Part shown: positions 55,691-64,000 of the stretch, one piece after another
Layout: each line of letters starts with the position of its first letter
How positions within the stretch are numbered: the stretch's first letter is position 1
DNA from: Brassica napus
Lineage: Eukaryota; Streptophyta; Magnoliopsida; Brassicales; Brassicaceae
DNA length: 64,000 bases
Reading direction: 5' to 3'
Assembly (NCBI RefSeq): GCF_020379485.1
Contig: NC_063452.1
Span: 35,673,608-35,737,607 of the forward strand
Program-made: the position numbers and the translations under genes
Notes under the pieces: model-generated
Told to the model about the DNA's origin: nothing
The model's database searches: none
Seen by the model: only the letters and a program-made list of their open reading frames with translations

Positions 55691-56282
55691 TGATGCACTG
55701 TAAGTACGCTTCTAATTGACAGCAGTACTCTCGAGGTTTCCAAATCAATAGTGTCTTCCTGTTACGTTTGTGAAAGTAGACTACAAAAATGAGAAGAACC
55801 AAGTATGATGTATCAAAAACCAGAAGAAACAAATATGATGTATTCAAAAAACCAACTATAAAACAGAGAAAACAATATAGCAAACCAAACTTAAAAGAAA
55901 CAAGGGAAAATTGTTTTTAGACCAAAAAAACACATACATTGTCTTTATGGGATAATATTGTTCTAATGTTGTCCCATTAGTCTAATATTTTATGAAAATC
56001 CACGCCCTTAGTTTAAATTTTAAAATATAATTAACAGTAACTAATATATATTAAGAAAATGTTAAAATAAAACATATTAGAAAAATAAAAATCTTGAAAG
56101 TTCAATTTTTCGACTCTTCTTTTTCTTCTCTTCGACTGTGTCGTCTCCCACAAGATCACCTTCAAAGTTCGAGCATCTTTCAGCGCCTTCGGTTTCAAAT
56201 TCATTGCCACCGGACCGGTTACGTTCGCAGAAGAAGATCTTTCTTTCTCTCCTTCTCAAGGTTTTGTTTCTGGTAGAATGCG
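55691..56282. other. Intergenic stretch
   Basis: AT-rich, then from 56100 a C/T-rich stretch that may be part of the captured gene fragment to its right; no readable domain. Confidence 0.4.
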
Positions 56283-56472
56283 AGAGTGATACGCTGTGTC
56301 TTTGATTTCCTAGACTCATGGGGGCTTATCAACTACTCTAGCTCCACCTCTGCTAAGCCTATCAAGAGGGACGATAAGGAGTCCGTCGCTTCTGATCCTC
56401 CCACGACGTTTAAAGAATTCACGGAGAGAATCTGTAATGGCTGCAAGTCAGTGTGCAGTGTTGCTCGTTTCG
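56283..56472 (+). pseudogene. SWI3-type chromatin-remodelling gene fragment (SWIRM end and zinc-finger start)
   Basis: The frame reads RCVFDFLDSWGLINYSSS, the conserved end of a SWIRM domain as in plant SWI3 subunits of SWI/SNF complexes. It continues with SAKP..., a short linker and ICNGCKSVCSVARF, the beginning of a ZZ-type zinc finger. From memory the wording is closest to SWI3A/SWI3B. The frame is cut within the zinc finger at about 56471, exactly where Cassandra-derived sequence starts. No Myb-like domain or other exons are present, so this is a broken or transposed exon piece. Confidence 0.65.
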
Positions 56473-56660
56473 GTTAGCTATCTCGGTTCTGACCTGTAAT
56501 CACAACCCAACCTTTGCCAGTGCTTTGGTCTCACTGCACGGTATCAGATATTATATCTCGATAGGTCACCCATCCTTTCACTACTCCAGCGCAAGCACGC
56601 TTAACTCTGAAGTTCTAAATGGATGTGTGACGGAAAATAATGAGATCTTAATAAATTGCT
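56471..56660 (-). mobile_element. Rearranged Cassandra fragment
   Basis: 56496-56640 is the reverse complement of a Cassandra LTR, including the 5S-like block (GGTCACCCATCC and CAAGCACGCTTAACTCTG). Just left of it, GGTTAGCTATCTCGGTTCTG (56472-56491) matches the Cassandra internal region in the forward orientation. So the internal part and LTR are in opposite orientations, i.e. an inversion joint. Confidence 0.75.
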
Positions 56661-57259
56661 CTGGAACAGATGGGATAATCCTTGGAGAAACGAATCAAAA
56701 GACTCAAGTTTCTCAAGGCATATGGATCGAATGGTGATACAAGAGGCTGCGGAAAGGCTCCTTGATACTCCTACGCAATAGATCGGATATGACACACCAA
56801 ACTAAGGCCCTTAGACGCTGGATATTAAACACCAGCAGACTGGATACTACACACCAGACACTCACGAACTTGACAAAGCAAGAAGAGAGAAAAATAAGGA
56901 TTTTGAATAAAAGAATACTTGTTATTCAGACTGATTTCGAAACACACATATAAAGAGAGATCCTTGTACATGCACAAGGTCTAGAAAACATAAGAGAAAT
57001 AAAGCGCAAAGGCTCCTCTTGAAACTACAACAAAGACTAAACTTAAAGACTAGAGCTTTCAAAAAAAAAACATGAAATAAAAGCATAGTATATAATATAA
57101 CATAAGGTTGGTCTGGGGATAAGGTTGGACCGAGATGCATCATCTAGGAGATGTGAAAGTGAACTTGTGGCCTCATTAAAAACTTTGATTAGAAAACCCA
57201 GTGGGACAAAACCAATCAAAGGAAAAAGAGTACACACAAGCCACTTGCCTAGATGATGA
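56661..57259. other. Non-coding stretch, possibly the LTR side of the minus-strand repeat
   Basis: No gene. Lies downstream (minus strand) of the repeat-derived frames. Contains AAAGCGCAAAGGCTCCTC and similar words but no boundary that I can defend. Confidence 0.35.
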
Positions 57260-58018
57260 TCAGCTTGATGGTGGAGTAGCTTGAATGGTGGTTAATGTGT
57301 CTTGGATGATCAAGCTTCGACCAAGACCAATGTATTCTTCTTGTTTCAAAACATTTTTCAAGGTTGCATCCTCAGCTACAAGCTCTTCATGTTCCGGTTC
57401 AAGCTGCCTATCTATGATCACATCATTCCCTCCCTCTTGAAAAGGATTTGTCCTCAAATCTGGATCATCTGCAAGAAAAGAAACTAAATTAGTAACATCA
57501 AATCCATTGCTACCATTCTTACCTTGCAAATCGAGCTGGTGGGCATTGTTGATGAATATTTGTGAGATCATGAACCGTTTGATTCTTCTTTCTCCCCATG
57601 CATTCCTCAAATCTGATACACTGAAACAAGACAAGTTAGTACATGAAAATCTATCAAAGAGTAAGAGTCTTATCCCAATTTTGTCTTTTCTCGGTTTTGG
57701 CTTGTAGGTTGCATCTGGAAGTGCTTCTTTGATGAGGATGAAGCAAGTGACGTCTTTATGTCTCTTCTGGATCAAATCATGTGGCTTGAATCGCTTGCCT
57801 TCCTTACGCTTGTTGTTTCTTCTTGTACGCTTCAAAGCTTCATCATAATCTGCATATGGCTCTTTTGACAACAACAAGTGCATCATATCTGTGTAATCCA
57901 TAATAAAAGAACTCTTGAAAATATGATCACTTACCTTAGCATGTTCACCTGGTCGCCATAGATAGGATTGAGTTGTTTTAAACTCTGAAAAATTCAAACA
58001 AAGCAAACACAAGATCAC
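57260..58018 (-). CDS. Repeat-derived hypothetical protein, C-terminal frame
   Basis: A 252-codon minus-strand frame with a start supported only by being the first ATG; it may continue from the frame at 58109-58804. Readable features: LYLWRPGEHAKVSDHIFKS-like start, a basic patch (KRTRRNNKRKEGKRFKPHDL), KPKPRKDKIGIRLLLFDRFS, and NLVSFLADDPDLRTNPFQEG near the C-terminus. That last sentence-like motif I recall from repeat-associated proteins next to Ty3/gypsy polyproteins in Brassicaceae genomes. No enzymatic motif. Probably part of a retroelement rather than a host gene; function unknown. Confidence 0.45.
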   Translation of the reverse strand: MILCLLCLNFSEFKTTQSYLWRPGEHAKVSDHIFKSSFIMDYTDMMHLLLSKEPYADYDEALKRTRRNNKRKEGKRFKPHDLIQKRHKDVTCFILIKEALPDATYKPKPRKDKIGIRLLLFDRFSCTNLSCFSVSDLRNAWGERRIKRFMISQIFINNAHQLDLQGKNGSNGFDVTNLVSFLADDPDLRTNPFQEGGNDVIIDRQLEPEHEELVAEDATLKNVLKQEEYIGLGRSLIIQDTLTTIQATPPSS

Positions 58019-58108
58019 CCGACTTGTAGAATCTATAACTCTTTCATTTGAGAAGCTTTGGACATGATTCCAATTCGACGTGAGACCCTGATGAGTGAAG
58101 TTTCCATT

Positions 58109-58804
58109 TCAGTTGATTTTGTTGGTTAATGCCCTTTGGTTGTTGAGATATGATCCTCGGACTGCACCTATGTCAAGGTTGGCGGCTAGACAGTGTTCAA
58201 GGTTGGTTTGTTGCGTTTCCAACTTAGACAAGGACTCATATTTGATACTCTGATCATTATAGCCCCTATTTTCACCTGTACCTTTTTCATATTGCTTTGG
58301 AAAAGTCAAGTGTGTTATCATGTCAAAGAAATTATTGTAGACTAGAATGTCTCCAAAGCACAAAACAATATATTCAGGATCACTTAGCTCAAGTTTTAGA
58401 AGTGCACCACATTTATCAAAGAATGTAATATAAATCAAGATGTTCTGAAGGCATAAAACTATATGCTCAGAATCATTCAACTCATGTTTAAAAATTGCAA
58501 TAGGTTTATCAAAGAAGGTGTTATACACTATAATGTTATCAAAGAACAAACTAACACGCTTAGAATAGTTTGTAGAACATAAACAATTAAGCTCAAACCT
58601 AGAGTTTGCAGATTTCACAAATTCAAATCTAATATCAGATTGATGCAATTTCGGTTCCTGAAATTTCCTAGGTTCTTTGAAGACAAGATAATCATTAGTG
58701 ACTAGTTCATGCTTAGGAAAGTTCACAACAAAAAACTTCTCTTCAGTTCTAGCAAGTGAATCACAAGTTTTTCTGAAAGAAAAATCAGTTAGCTTCAGGT
58801 TCAA
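58109..58804 (-). CDS. Repeat-derived hypothetical protein with 31-residue internal repeats
   Basis: A 231-codon minus-strand frame. The middle consists of a tandem unit of exactly 93 bp (31 residues): the words TATCAAAGAA recur at 58414 and 58507, with TGTCAAAGAA at 58321. The translated repeats share VYNTFFDK / IYITFFDK / VYNNFFDM, followed by LELSDPEYIVLC-type segments. No known domain. N-terminal words NFPKHELVTNDYLVFKEPRK and C-terminal NLDIGAVRGSYLNNQRALTN recall repeat-associated proteins of Brassica. The neighbouring frames (57260 and 58785) run the same way and probably belong to one element. Confidence 0.45.
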   Translation of the reverse strand: MNLKLTDFSFRKTCDSLARTEEKFFVVNFPKHELVTNDYLVFKEPRKFQEPKLHQSDIRFEFVKSANSRFELNCLCSTNYSKRVSLFFDNIIVYNTFFDKPIAIFKHELNDSEHIVLCLQNILIYITFFDKCGALLKLELSDPEYIVLCFGDILVYNNFFDMITHLTFPKQYEKGTGENRGYNDQSIKYESLSKLETQQTNLEHCLAANLDIGAVRGSYLNNQRALTNKIN

Positions 58805-59404
58805 AAATCTTTTCAGGGTGATTCATAAATTTTTCAAAACTCAAAACATGACCAGAAAAGTTTCTATTTTCATATTGAAAACGTTTTTGATGAAAAAGTT
58901 TATCTGGTTCAAGTTCTTTGATAGAATTAAGCATGTTGTCATAAACAGAGTTTGAAACACAAAATTCTTTAACTTTATCAAGACCAAAACATTTCACATC
59001 ATGAGTACTAACCATAAGAAACATTTCAGGCAGAGAAGTAACCATATTAAACTCCTTACAGTGCCTTTGCAGGTCATAAAACAAGGATTCAGGAGTTTTA
59101 TTTGACTGCAAGTTTTTCGGCTGTTCCAACTCTTCTCCTTATGTTGATTGCTCTGGTTGTTTTCTGCTGAGTCTTCTTTGGCAACCTGTAAAATTGAAAC
59201 AAGGCTACTCGGTTGCACCGGTTCAAGACAAGTTAGTTCATCAAAGGAATTATTGAAATTAAATTCAGACTGAGGTAAGAAAAGAGAACACTCTTGTTCT
59301 GTCTCAGACTTCTCCTTTACCACATATGTTTCGGTTTGAACTTCTTGAATTGGTGCAGCTGAGTCTGTTTCTACATCTTTGAGTTCTGAGACAGTAGTAA
59401 CTGG
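58785..59404 (-). pseudogene. Repeat-derived frames, N-terminal part, interrupted by Copia
   Basis: Two overlapping minus-strand frames (59129-58785 and 59323-58994) imply a frameshift near 59000-59130. Text includes ECSLFLPQSEFNFNNSFDEL and LPEMFLMVSTHDVKCFGLDK. The first frame continues without a stop to the Copia insertion point at 59404 and resumes beyond the Copia element at 63966-64000. So the Copia insertion split a formerly continuous frame. Confidence 0.5.
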
Positions 59405-59533
59405 TGTTAAGGAAATATGTTATACTATGAGGCTCTCTTTGTAATTAGTTAATACTTTTCATAACCCTACGTATATCTCTGTATAAATACTCTTTGTATA
59501 CCTAATAATAAAGTATTCAGCCTATTCTCTATA
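59405..59533 (+). repeat. 5' LTR of the Copia element
   Basis: Begins TGTTAAGGAAATATG and ends CCTATTCTCTATA. Contains TATAAATA at 59482-59489 as a promoter and AATAATAAAG as a probable polyadenylation element. Ends in TA rather than CA. Confidence 0.92.
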
Positions 59534-59545
59534 TGGTATCAAAGC
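59534..59545 (+). other. Primer-binding site of the Copia element
   Basis: TGGTATCAAAGC, one base different from the common TGGTATCAGAGC (initiator tRNA-Met), directly abuts the LTR. Confidence 0.85.
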
Positions 59546-59596
59546 TTGCTCTACCTATGCCGTCTCTTTTACTTTCAAATTTTTTCGAGCTCTACC

Positions 59597-62500
59597 ATGT
59601 CTAACAGCTCCAATTCGCCGGCTCTATCCAGTGAGACCATTGCTGTTTCAACAACAACGACGCTTCTCAACATCAATATGACTAATGTCACTAAGCTCAC
59701 AAGCTCCAACTTCCTCATGTGGAGTAGACATGCATGCCTTCCTCGATGGATATGATTTGGCGGGCTATCTAGATGAATCGACCCTTGTTCCTGATATTAC
59801 CATCACCGGCGATGATGGTGCGATTGCGACGAATCCTGCATACACGTTGTGGAAACGTCAAGATCGGCTGATTTACAGCGCACTACTCGGTGCCATTACG
59901 ATGACTCTTCAACCGATTCTCTCAACAGCAACCACTGCAGCAGAGATCTGGACCATTCTCAAAACAACTTATGCTAAGCCAAGTAGGGGACACGTTCAAC
60001 AGATTCGTCAACAACTACGTTCGTGGAAGAAAGGAACGAAGTCTATTGATGAGTACTATCAAGGACTGACTACACGCTTTGATGAGTTGGCCTTATTCGG
60101 TAAAGCTCTTGATTCTGAGGATCAGATAGAACACATTCTCAATGGTCTACCAGAGGAATATAAGACTCTCGCTGATCAGATCGAAGGCCAAGATATGCCA
60201 CCATCTCTTACTGAGATCCATGAGAAACTTCTTAATCAAGAAGGCAAACTCCAAGCAGTCTCTGTTCCTGCTGCAACTGCTCCAGTCCCTGCAAACTACA
60301 CAAACTATCAAGGTCCCTCCAACAATAACCGCAACAACAATCAAGCTCGTCGTGGGGGATATCGTGGTCAACAATCTCACCAGCAGCAGTCCTCATTCCA
60401 CTCCTACTCTCCACAGTCTCAGGCTCAGACTCAATCCCGTGGTTACCAAGGAAAGTGTCAGATCTGTAGTGTCTTTGGACACAGTGCCTGTCATTGTCCA
60501 CAACTCCAAGGACCTCAGTCAGTCTACGGGAATCAGCAGCAACCGATGCCTCAGGTTACCGCTTGGCAACCACGTGCCAATGTTGCTCAAGCGTCCTACT
60601 ACAATCCGAATAGCTGGCTCCTTGACAGCGGTGCAAGACATCACCTAACGTTGGACCTCAACAACTTGGGGATTCATCAAGCGTACACTGGTGGTGAAGA
60701 GGTCGCGATAGCTGATGGCTCAGGTTTGTAAATAACACATACGGGTTCTGCTATCATTCCTACTTCATCTAAACCACTAAAAATTCAAGATGTTTTATGT
60801 GTACCGCATGTTAACAAGAAATTGATCTCAGTTTATAAGCTTTGCAATGCTAATCAAGTCTATGTGGAATTCTTTCCTTCTTGTTTTCAGGTGAAGGATC
60901 TCAGCACGGGAATCCGGTTGCTTCAAGGCCGCACGAAGGATGATTTGTATGAGTGGCCTCTATCATACCCTAAGTCGTCTGTTTCATATGTTTCCTACCC
61001 TGATACCAAAACCACCATATCTCAGTGGCACCATAGACTAGGCCACCCATCTGCTTCTACTCTTAAAACTATTGTTTTGAGCTTTTATTTGCCTTGTTTC
61101 AATAAAACTTCTACTTTGTCTCCTTGCAATGATTGCTTGCTTAATAAAACTCAGAAATTTCCTTTTCAACAAAGTACCATTGTTTCTACTCATCCTCTTG
61201 AATATGTCTTCTCAGACGTGTGGCAATCGCCAATTACTTCTCACCAAAACTTCAAATATTATCTTATACTCGTTGACCACTTCACTTGGTATACATGGCT
61301 TTTTCATCTCACAATGAAATCTCAAGTCAAAGAAATCTTTAGCCAGTTCACTCTACTCGCCGAAACCAAGTTCAAAACCAAGCTTTGCCATCTATATTAT
61401 GATAATGGTGGTGAGTTTATAGCTCTGTGCCAATTTCTTTCTACTCATGGAATTTCTCATCTCGCTACTCTATCTCATACCCCTGAACACAATGGTTTGT
61501 CTGAAAGAAAACATAGACATGTTGTCGATACTGGACTATCTCTGTTATCTTCAGCAAACTTGCCTCTTACATACTGGCCTCTAGCTTTTTCTAGTGTTGT
61601 CTTCCTTATAAACCGATATAAACCGATTCCCAAGTCCTGTCCTAACCAATATCTCTCCTTACCAGAAATTATTACACAACCCACCTAATTATCAAAAACT
61701 GAGAACCTTTGGCTGCTTGTGTTACCCCTGGTTAAGACCCTATGCGCCTAATAAGCTTGAATTCAGGTCAGTGCCTTGTGTCTTTGTAGGCTACTCTCTT
61801 ACTCAAAGTGCTTATCAATGTCTAGATCCAGTCTCTGGACGTCTAGACATGTCCGTTTCAACGAAACACAATACCCTTTTGCCAAACTACTCCACAAGCA
61901 ACCTCAATCACCTACCGAGACCACCTCCACTCCTGCATATCCACCATATACCACTGTCCCTTTCCGTCAGTCACTCATACAATCGCCTGCGTCGTCTCGG
62001 AAAAATCAACTTCCGAGCAGTGATTCTTCACCGTCACCATCGCCTGCACCAGAACCATCTGCTACATGGACTCCTGTGAACAATGATCCTCCCATACCGA
62101 CTACGAATGATACGTCTGCGTCTCAAACAGTTGCAGACACAGACCCTGCTTCAGTTACAGAAACTGCGACTGTTTCTCCTACACACGCAGGGCCTCGTCA
62201 TCCTATGACAACTCGCTCACGCAATAACATTGTCAAGCCAGTGACCAGTTATAACTACTCTGCCACTGTTCAATCTGACCCTCATTGGATTCCATCTACT
62301 TGGCAGCAGGCAATAAAACATGAGCATTGGCGCAAGGCAATGAGTTCGGAGTTCACTTCCACTAGTTATAATCATACTTGGGATCTTGTTGAAGTCACAG
62401 CACGGATAAATGTTGTTGGATGCCGCTGGGTTTTCCTAATTAAATATCATGTTGATGGAAGTATTGACAAATATAAAGCAAAAATTGTTGCAACAGGATT

Positions 62501-63824
62501 TCATCAACAACAAGGAGTTGAGTACATGTATACATTCAGTCCAGTTATTAAGGCAACTACCATAAGATTAGTTCTGGGTTTAGCCGCTAACCGTGACTGG
62601 CCAGTTAGACAGATTGATGTCAACACTGCATTTCTTCAAGGACAATTGAAAGAAGAGGTCTTCATGTCTCAGCCACAAGGGTTCTCTGATCCTAATCGTC
62701 CTTCTCATGTATGCCATTTAAAGAAGGCTATTTACGGCTTGAAACAAGCCCCTCGCGCTTGGTATTCTGAACTGCGATCATTCCTCATACAAGCTGGTTT
62801 CCAAAACCCGCTCTCCGATGCATCACTCTTTATCCTGCACCATCAAAGAAAATTCATCTATGTTCTTTTTTATGTAGATGATATTTTGGTTACAGGGAGT
62901 GACCCTATGCTAATACAACGAGTTATCACCAGCTTGGAAAACCTGTTCTCCATCAAAGACATGGGAAACCTCAGCTATTTTCTTGGCACTGAAACTATAC
63001 GAACTCCTCGGGGTATTCACTTGATGCAAAGGAAATACATCACTTATCTTTTGGTCAAAGCAAACATGCTGAATGCAAAACCGGTAGCTATGCCACTTCC
63101 TACACATCCGAAGCCCACTCAGAACTCTAGCTCTGCTCTTTCTGATCCTCATGAGTATCGAAAACTTGTAGGCAGTTTACAACACCTATCTATAACCCGA
63201 CCAGACATATCATATGCAGTGAATCGTCTCTCACAGTTCATGCATCGACCGACAATAGATCACTGGCAAGCGACTAAGAGAGTCCTTCGCTATCTCTCTG
63301 GAACATTGAATCATGGCATCTTCCAGCAAAAACAAAGTACACCGACTCTTCATGCCTACTCTGATGCAGACTGGGCATGTGATTCTGATGATTATGTTTC
63401 CACTAACGCGTACATCATTTACATGGGCTCAACTCTTGTTTAATGGACTTCTAAAAAACAGAAAGGTGTGGCTCGCTCTTCTACTGAAGCGGATTTTCGT
63501 GCTGTTGCAATTACAGCTTCTGAGCTCAGATGGGTCTGCTCTCTACTCATGGAACTCGGCGTCCCACTTCCAGCAACACCAACAGTCTACTGCAATAATA
63601 TTTGCGCTACCTACTTATGTGCTAATCCTGTCTTTCATTCTCGGATGAAGAAAATAGCTCTTGATTATCATTTTGTTCGTGGTCAGATACAGTCGGGGGT
63701 CCTTCGTGTTGCGCACGTATCCACTAAGGATCAACTCGCGGATGGACTTACAAAGCCACTCTCTCGAGCATCATTTCAGCTTATACGAAACAAGATTGGT
63801 GTTACAGAAGCACCACCATCTTGA
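59597..63824 (+). pseudogene. Copia gag-pol polyprotein, broken at several points
   Basis: ATG 59597 (MSNSSNSPALSS) starts the gag, which loses frame near 59730. The main frame resumes with FLDGYDLAGYLDE and gag domain text up to 60290, then the CCHC knuckle CQICSVFGHSACHC and protease WLLDSGARHHLT. TAA 60729-60731 is a nonsense codon. Integrase follows (HHRLGHPS zinc part, FSDVW, YYDNGGEF, HNGLSERKHRH). A pair of compensating frameshifts lies between about 61650 and 61850. RT is complete (RQIDVNTAFLQGQL, GLKQAPRAWY, YVDD box in LFYVDDILVTG). TAA 63441-63443 (TGG expected) precedes RNase H (SSTEADFRAVAITASEL, LADGLTKPLS), ending at 63824. Confidence 0.92.
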
Positions 63825-63831
63825 GGGGGCG

Positions 63832-63960
63832 TGTTAAGGAAATATGTTATACTATGAGGCTCTCTTTGTAATTAGTTAATACTTGTCATAACCCAACGTA
63901 TATCTCTGTATAAATACTCTTTGTATACCTAATAATAAAGTATTCAGCCTATTCTCTATA
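63832..63960 (+). repeat. 3' LTR of the Copia element
   Basis: Second LTR copy; TATAAATA promoter word present at the same offset. Followed directly by the TSD ACTGG. Confidence 0.92.
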
Positions 63961-64000
63961 ACTGGTTCTTGGTGATATGTTTCAATGGATGGACGTGCTG
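63961..64000 (-). other. Resumption of the interrupted minus-strand repeat
   Basis: After the TSD, the minus-strand repeat-derived reading frame seen at 58785-59404 continues to the window edge. Confidence 0.6.

Larger units (their letters stand above)
59405..63960 (+). mobile_element. Ty1/copia retrotransposon, full length, recently inserted
   Basis: Identical-length 129-bp LTRs (59405-59533 and 63832-63960) differ at about two positions. The TSD ACTGG is exact (59400-59404 and 63961-63965). A tRNA-Met-type primer site TGGTATCAAAGC (59534-59545) follows the 5' LTR and a polypurine tract TTGAGGGGGCG (about 63821-63831) precedes the 3' LTR. The domain order gag-protease-integrase-RT-RNase H proves copia type. 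The polyprotein has several breaks, so it is probably inactive despite its young LTRs. Confidence 0.96.

Noticed and set aside
56077..56319. Minus-strand 80-codon acidic/basic frame near the SWI3 fragment
   Set aside because: Low-complexity translation of a C/T-rich stretch; no homologue recognised and opposite to the SWI3 reading direction.

Overview
The window is plant nuclear DNA, almost certainly from a Brassica or close relative (Brassicaceae). Two complete host genes anchor it: a KORRIGAN1-type membrane endo-1,4-beta-glucanase (20705-23243, six exons, 621 codons) and a CEPR1/XIP1-type leucine-rich-repeat receptor kinase (50931-54110, two exons, 966 codons). I recall their Arabidopsis counterparts as At5g49720 and At5g49660, so both come from one ancestral gene block. 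The spliced lengths equal the lengths I recall for the Arabidopsis proteins. Nearly everything else is transposable-element DNA, much of it nested.

Layout. 1-7734: right-hand part of a CACTA (En/Spm) transposon with two transposase-type genes, each broken by a nonsense codon, bounded by dense subterminal repeats and a GTAGTG terminus. 7871-9122: 5'-truncated L1-type LINE with a 10-bp target-site duplication (TSD). 10420-11550: eroded Athila-like relic. 12004-14097 and 18615-20242: two related non-autonomous Helitrons. Between them (14317-17865) lie three terminal-inverted-repeat elements, each flanked by an exact or decayed 9-bp TSD and each filled with telomere-like CCCTAAA arrays; a fourth copy sits at 47508-48059. 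20705-23243: KOR1. 23601-28510 and about 28745-34250: two decayed near-full-length LINEs.

34396-44715 is a minus-strand chromodomain Ty3/gypsy element. It was split by a Tat-type gypsy element (35607-43492, 5-bp TSD) that lacks reverse transcriptase, RNase H and integrase but carries two divergent antisense reading regions. The outer gypsy element is itself cut at its 5' LTR by an Athila-like element (44716 to about 47500). A probable solo LTR (48207-49646) and a complete Cassandra TRIM with 5S-rRNA-like LTRs (49654-50454) follow, just upstream of CEPR1. After CEPR1 come a CACTA terminus (54854), an exon fragment of a SWI3-type chromatin gene fused to an inverted Cassandra fragment (about 56283-56660), and minus-strand repeat-derived reading frames of unknown function (57260-59404). 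The last of these is interrupted by a young Copia element (59405-63960) with 129-bp LTRs and an exact 5-bp TSD.

No bacterial-style operons, CRISPR arrays or tRNA genes were seen. Only KOR1 and CEPR1 look like functional host genes. The transposon genes mostly carry nonsense codons and frameshifts, many consistent with C-to-T decay of methylated DNA. All family names rest on motifs recognised by eye; no database search was run.
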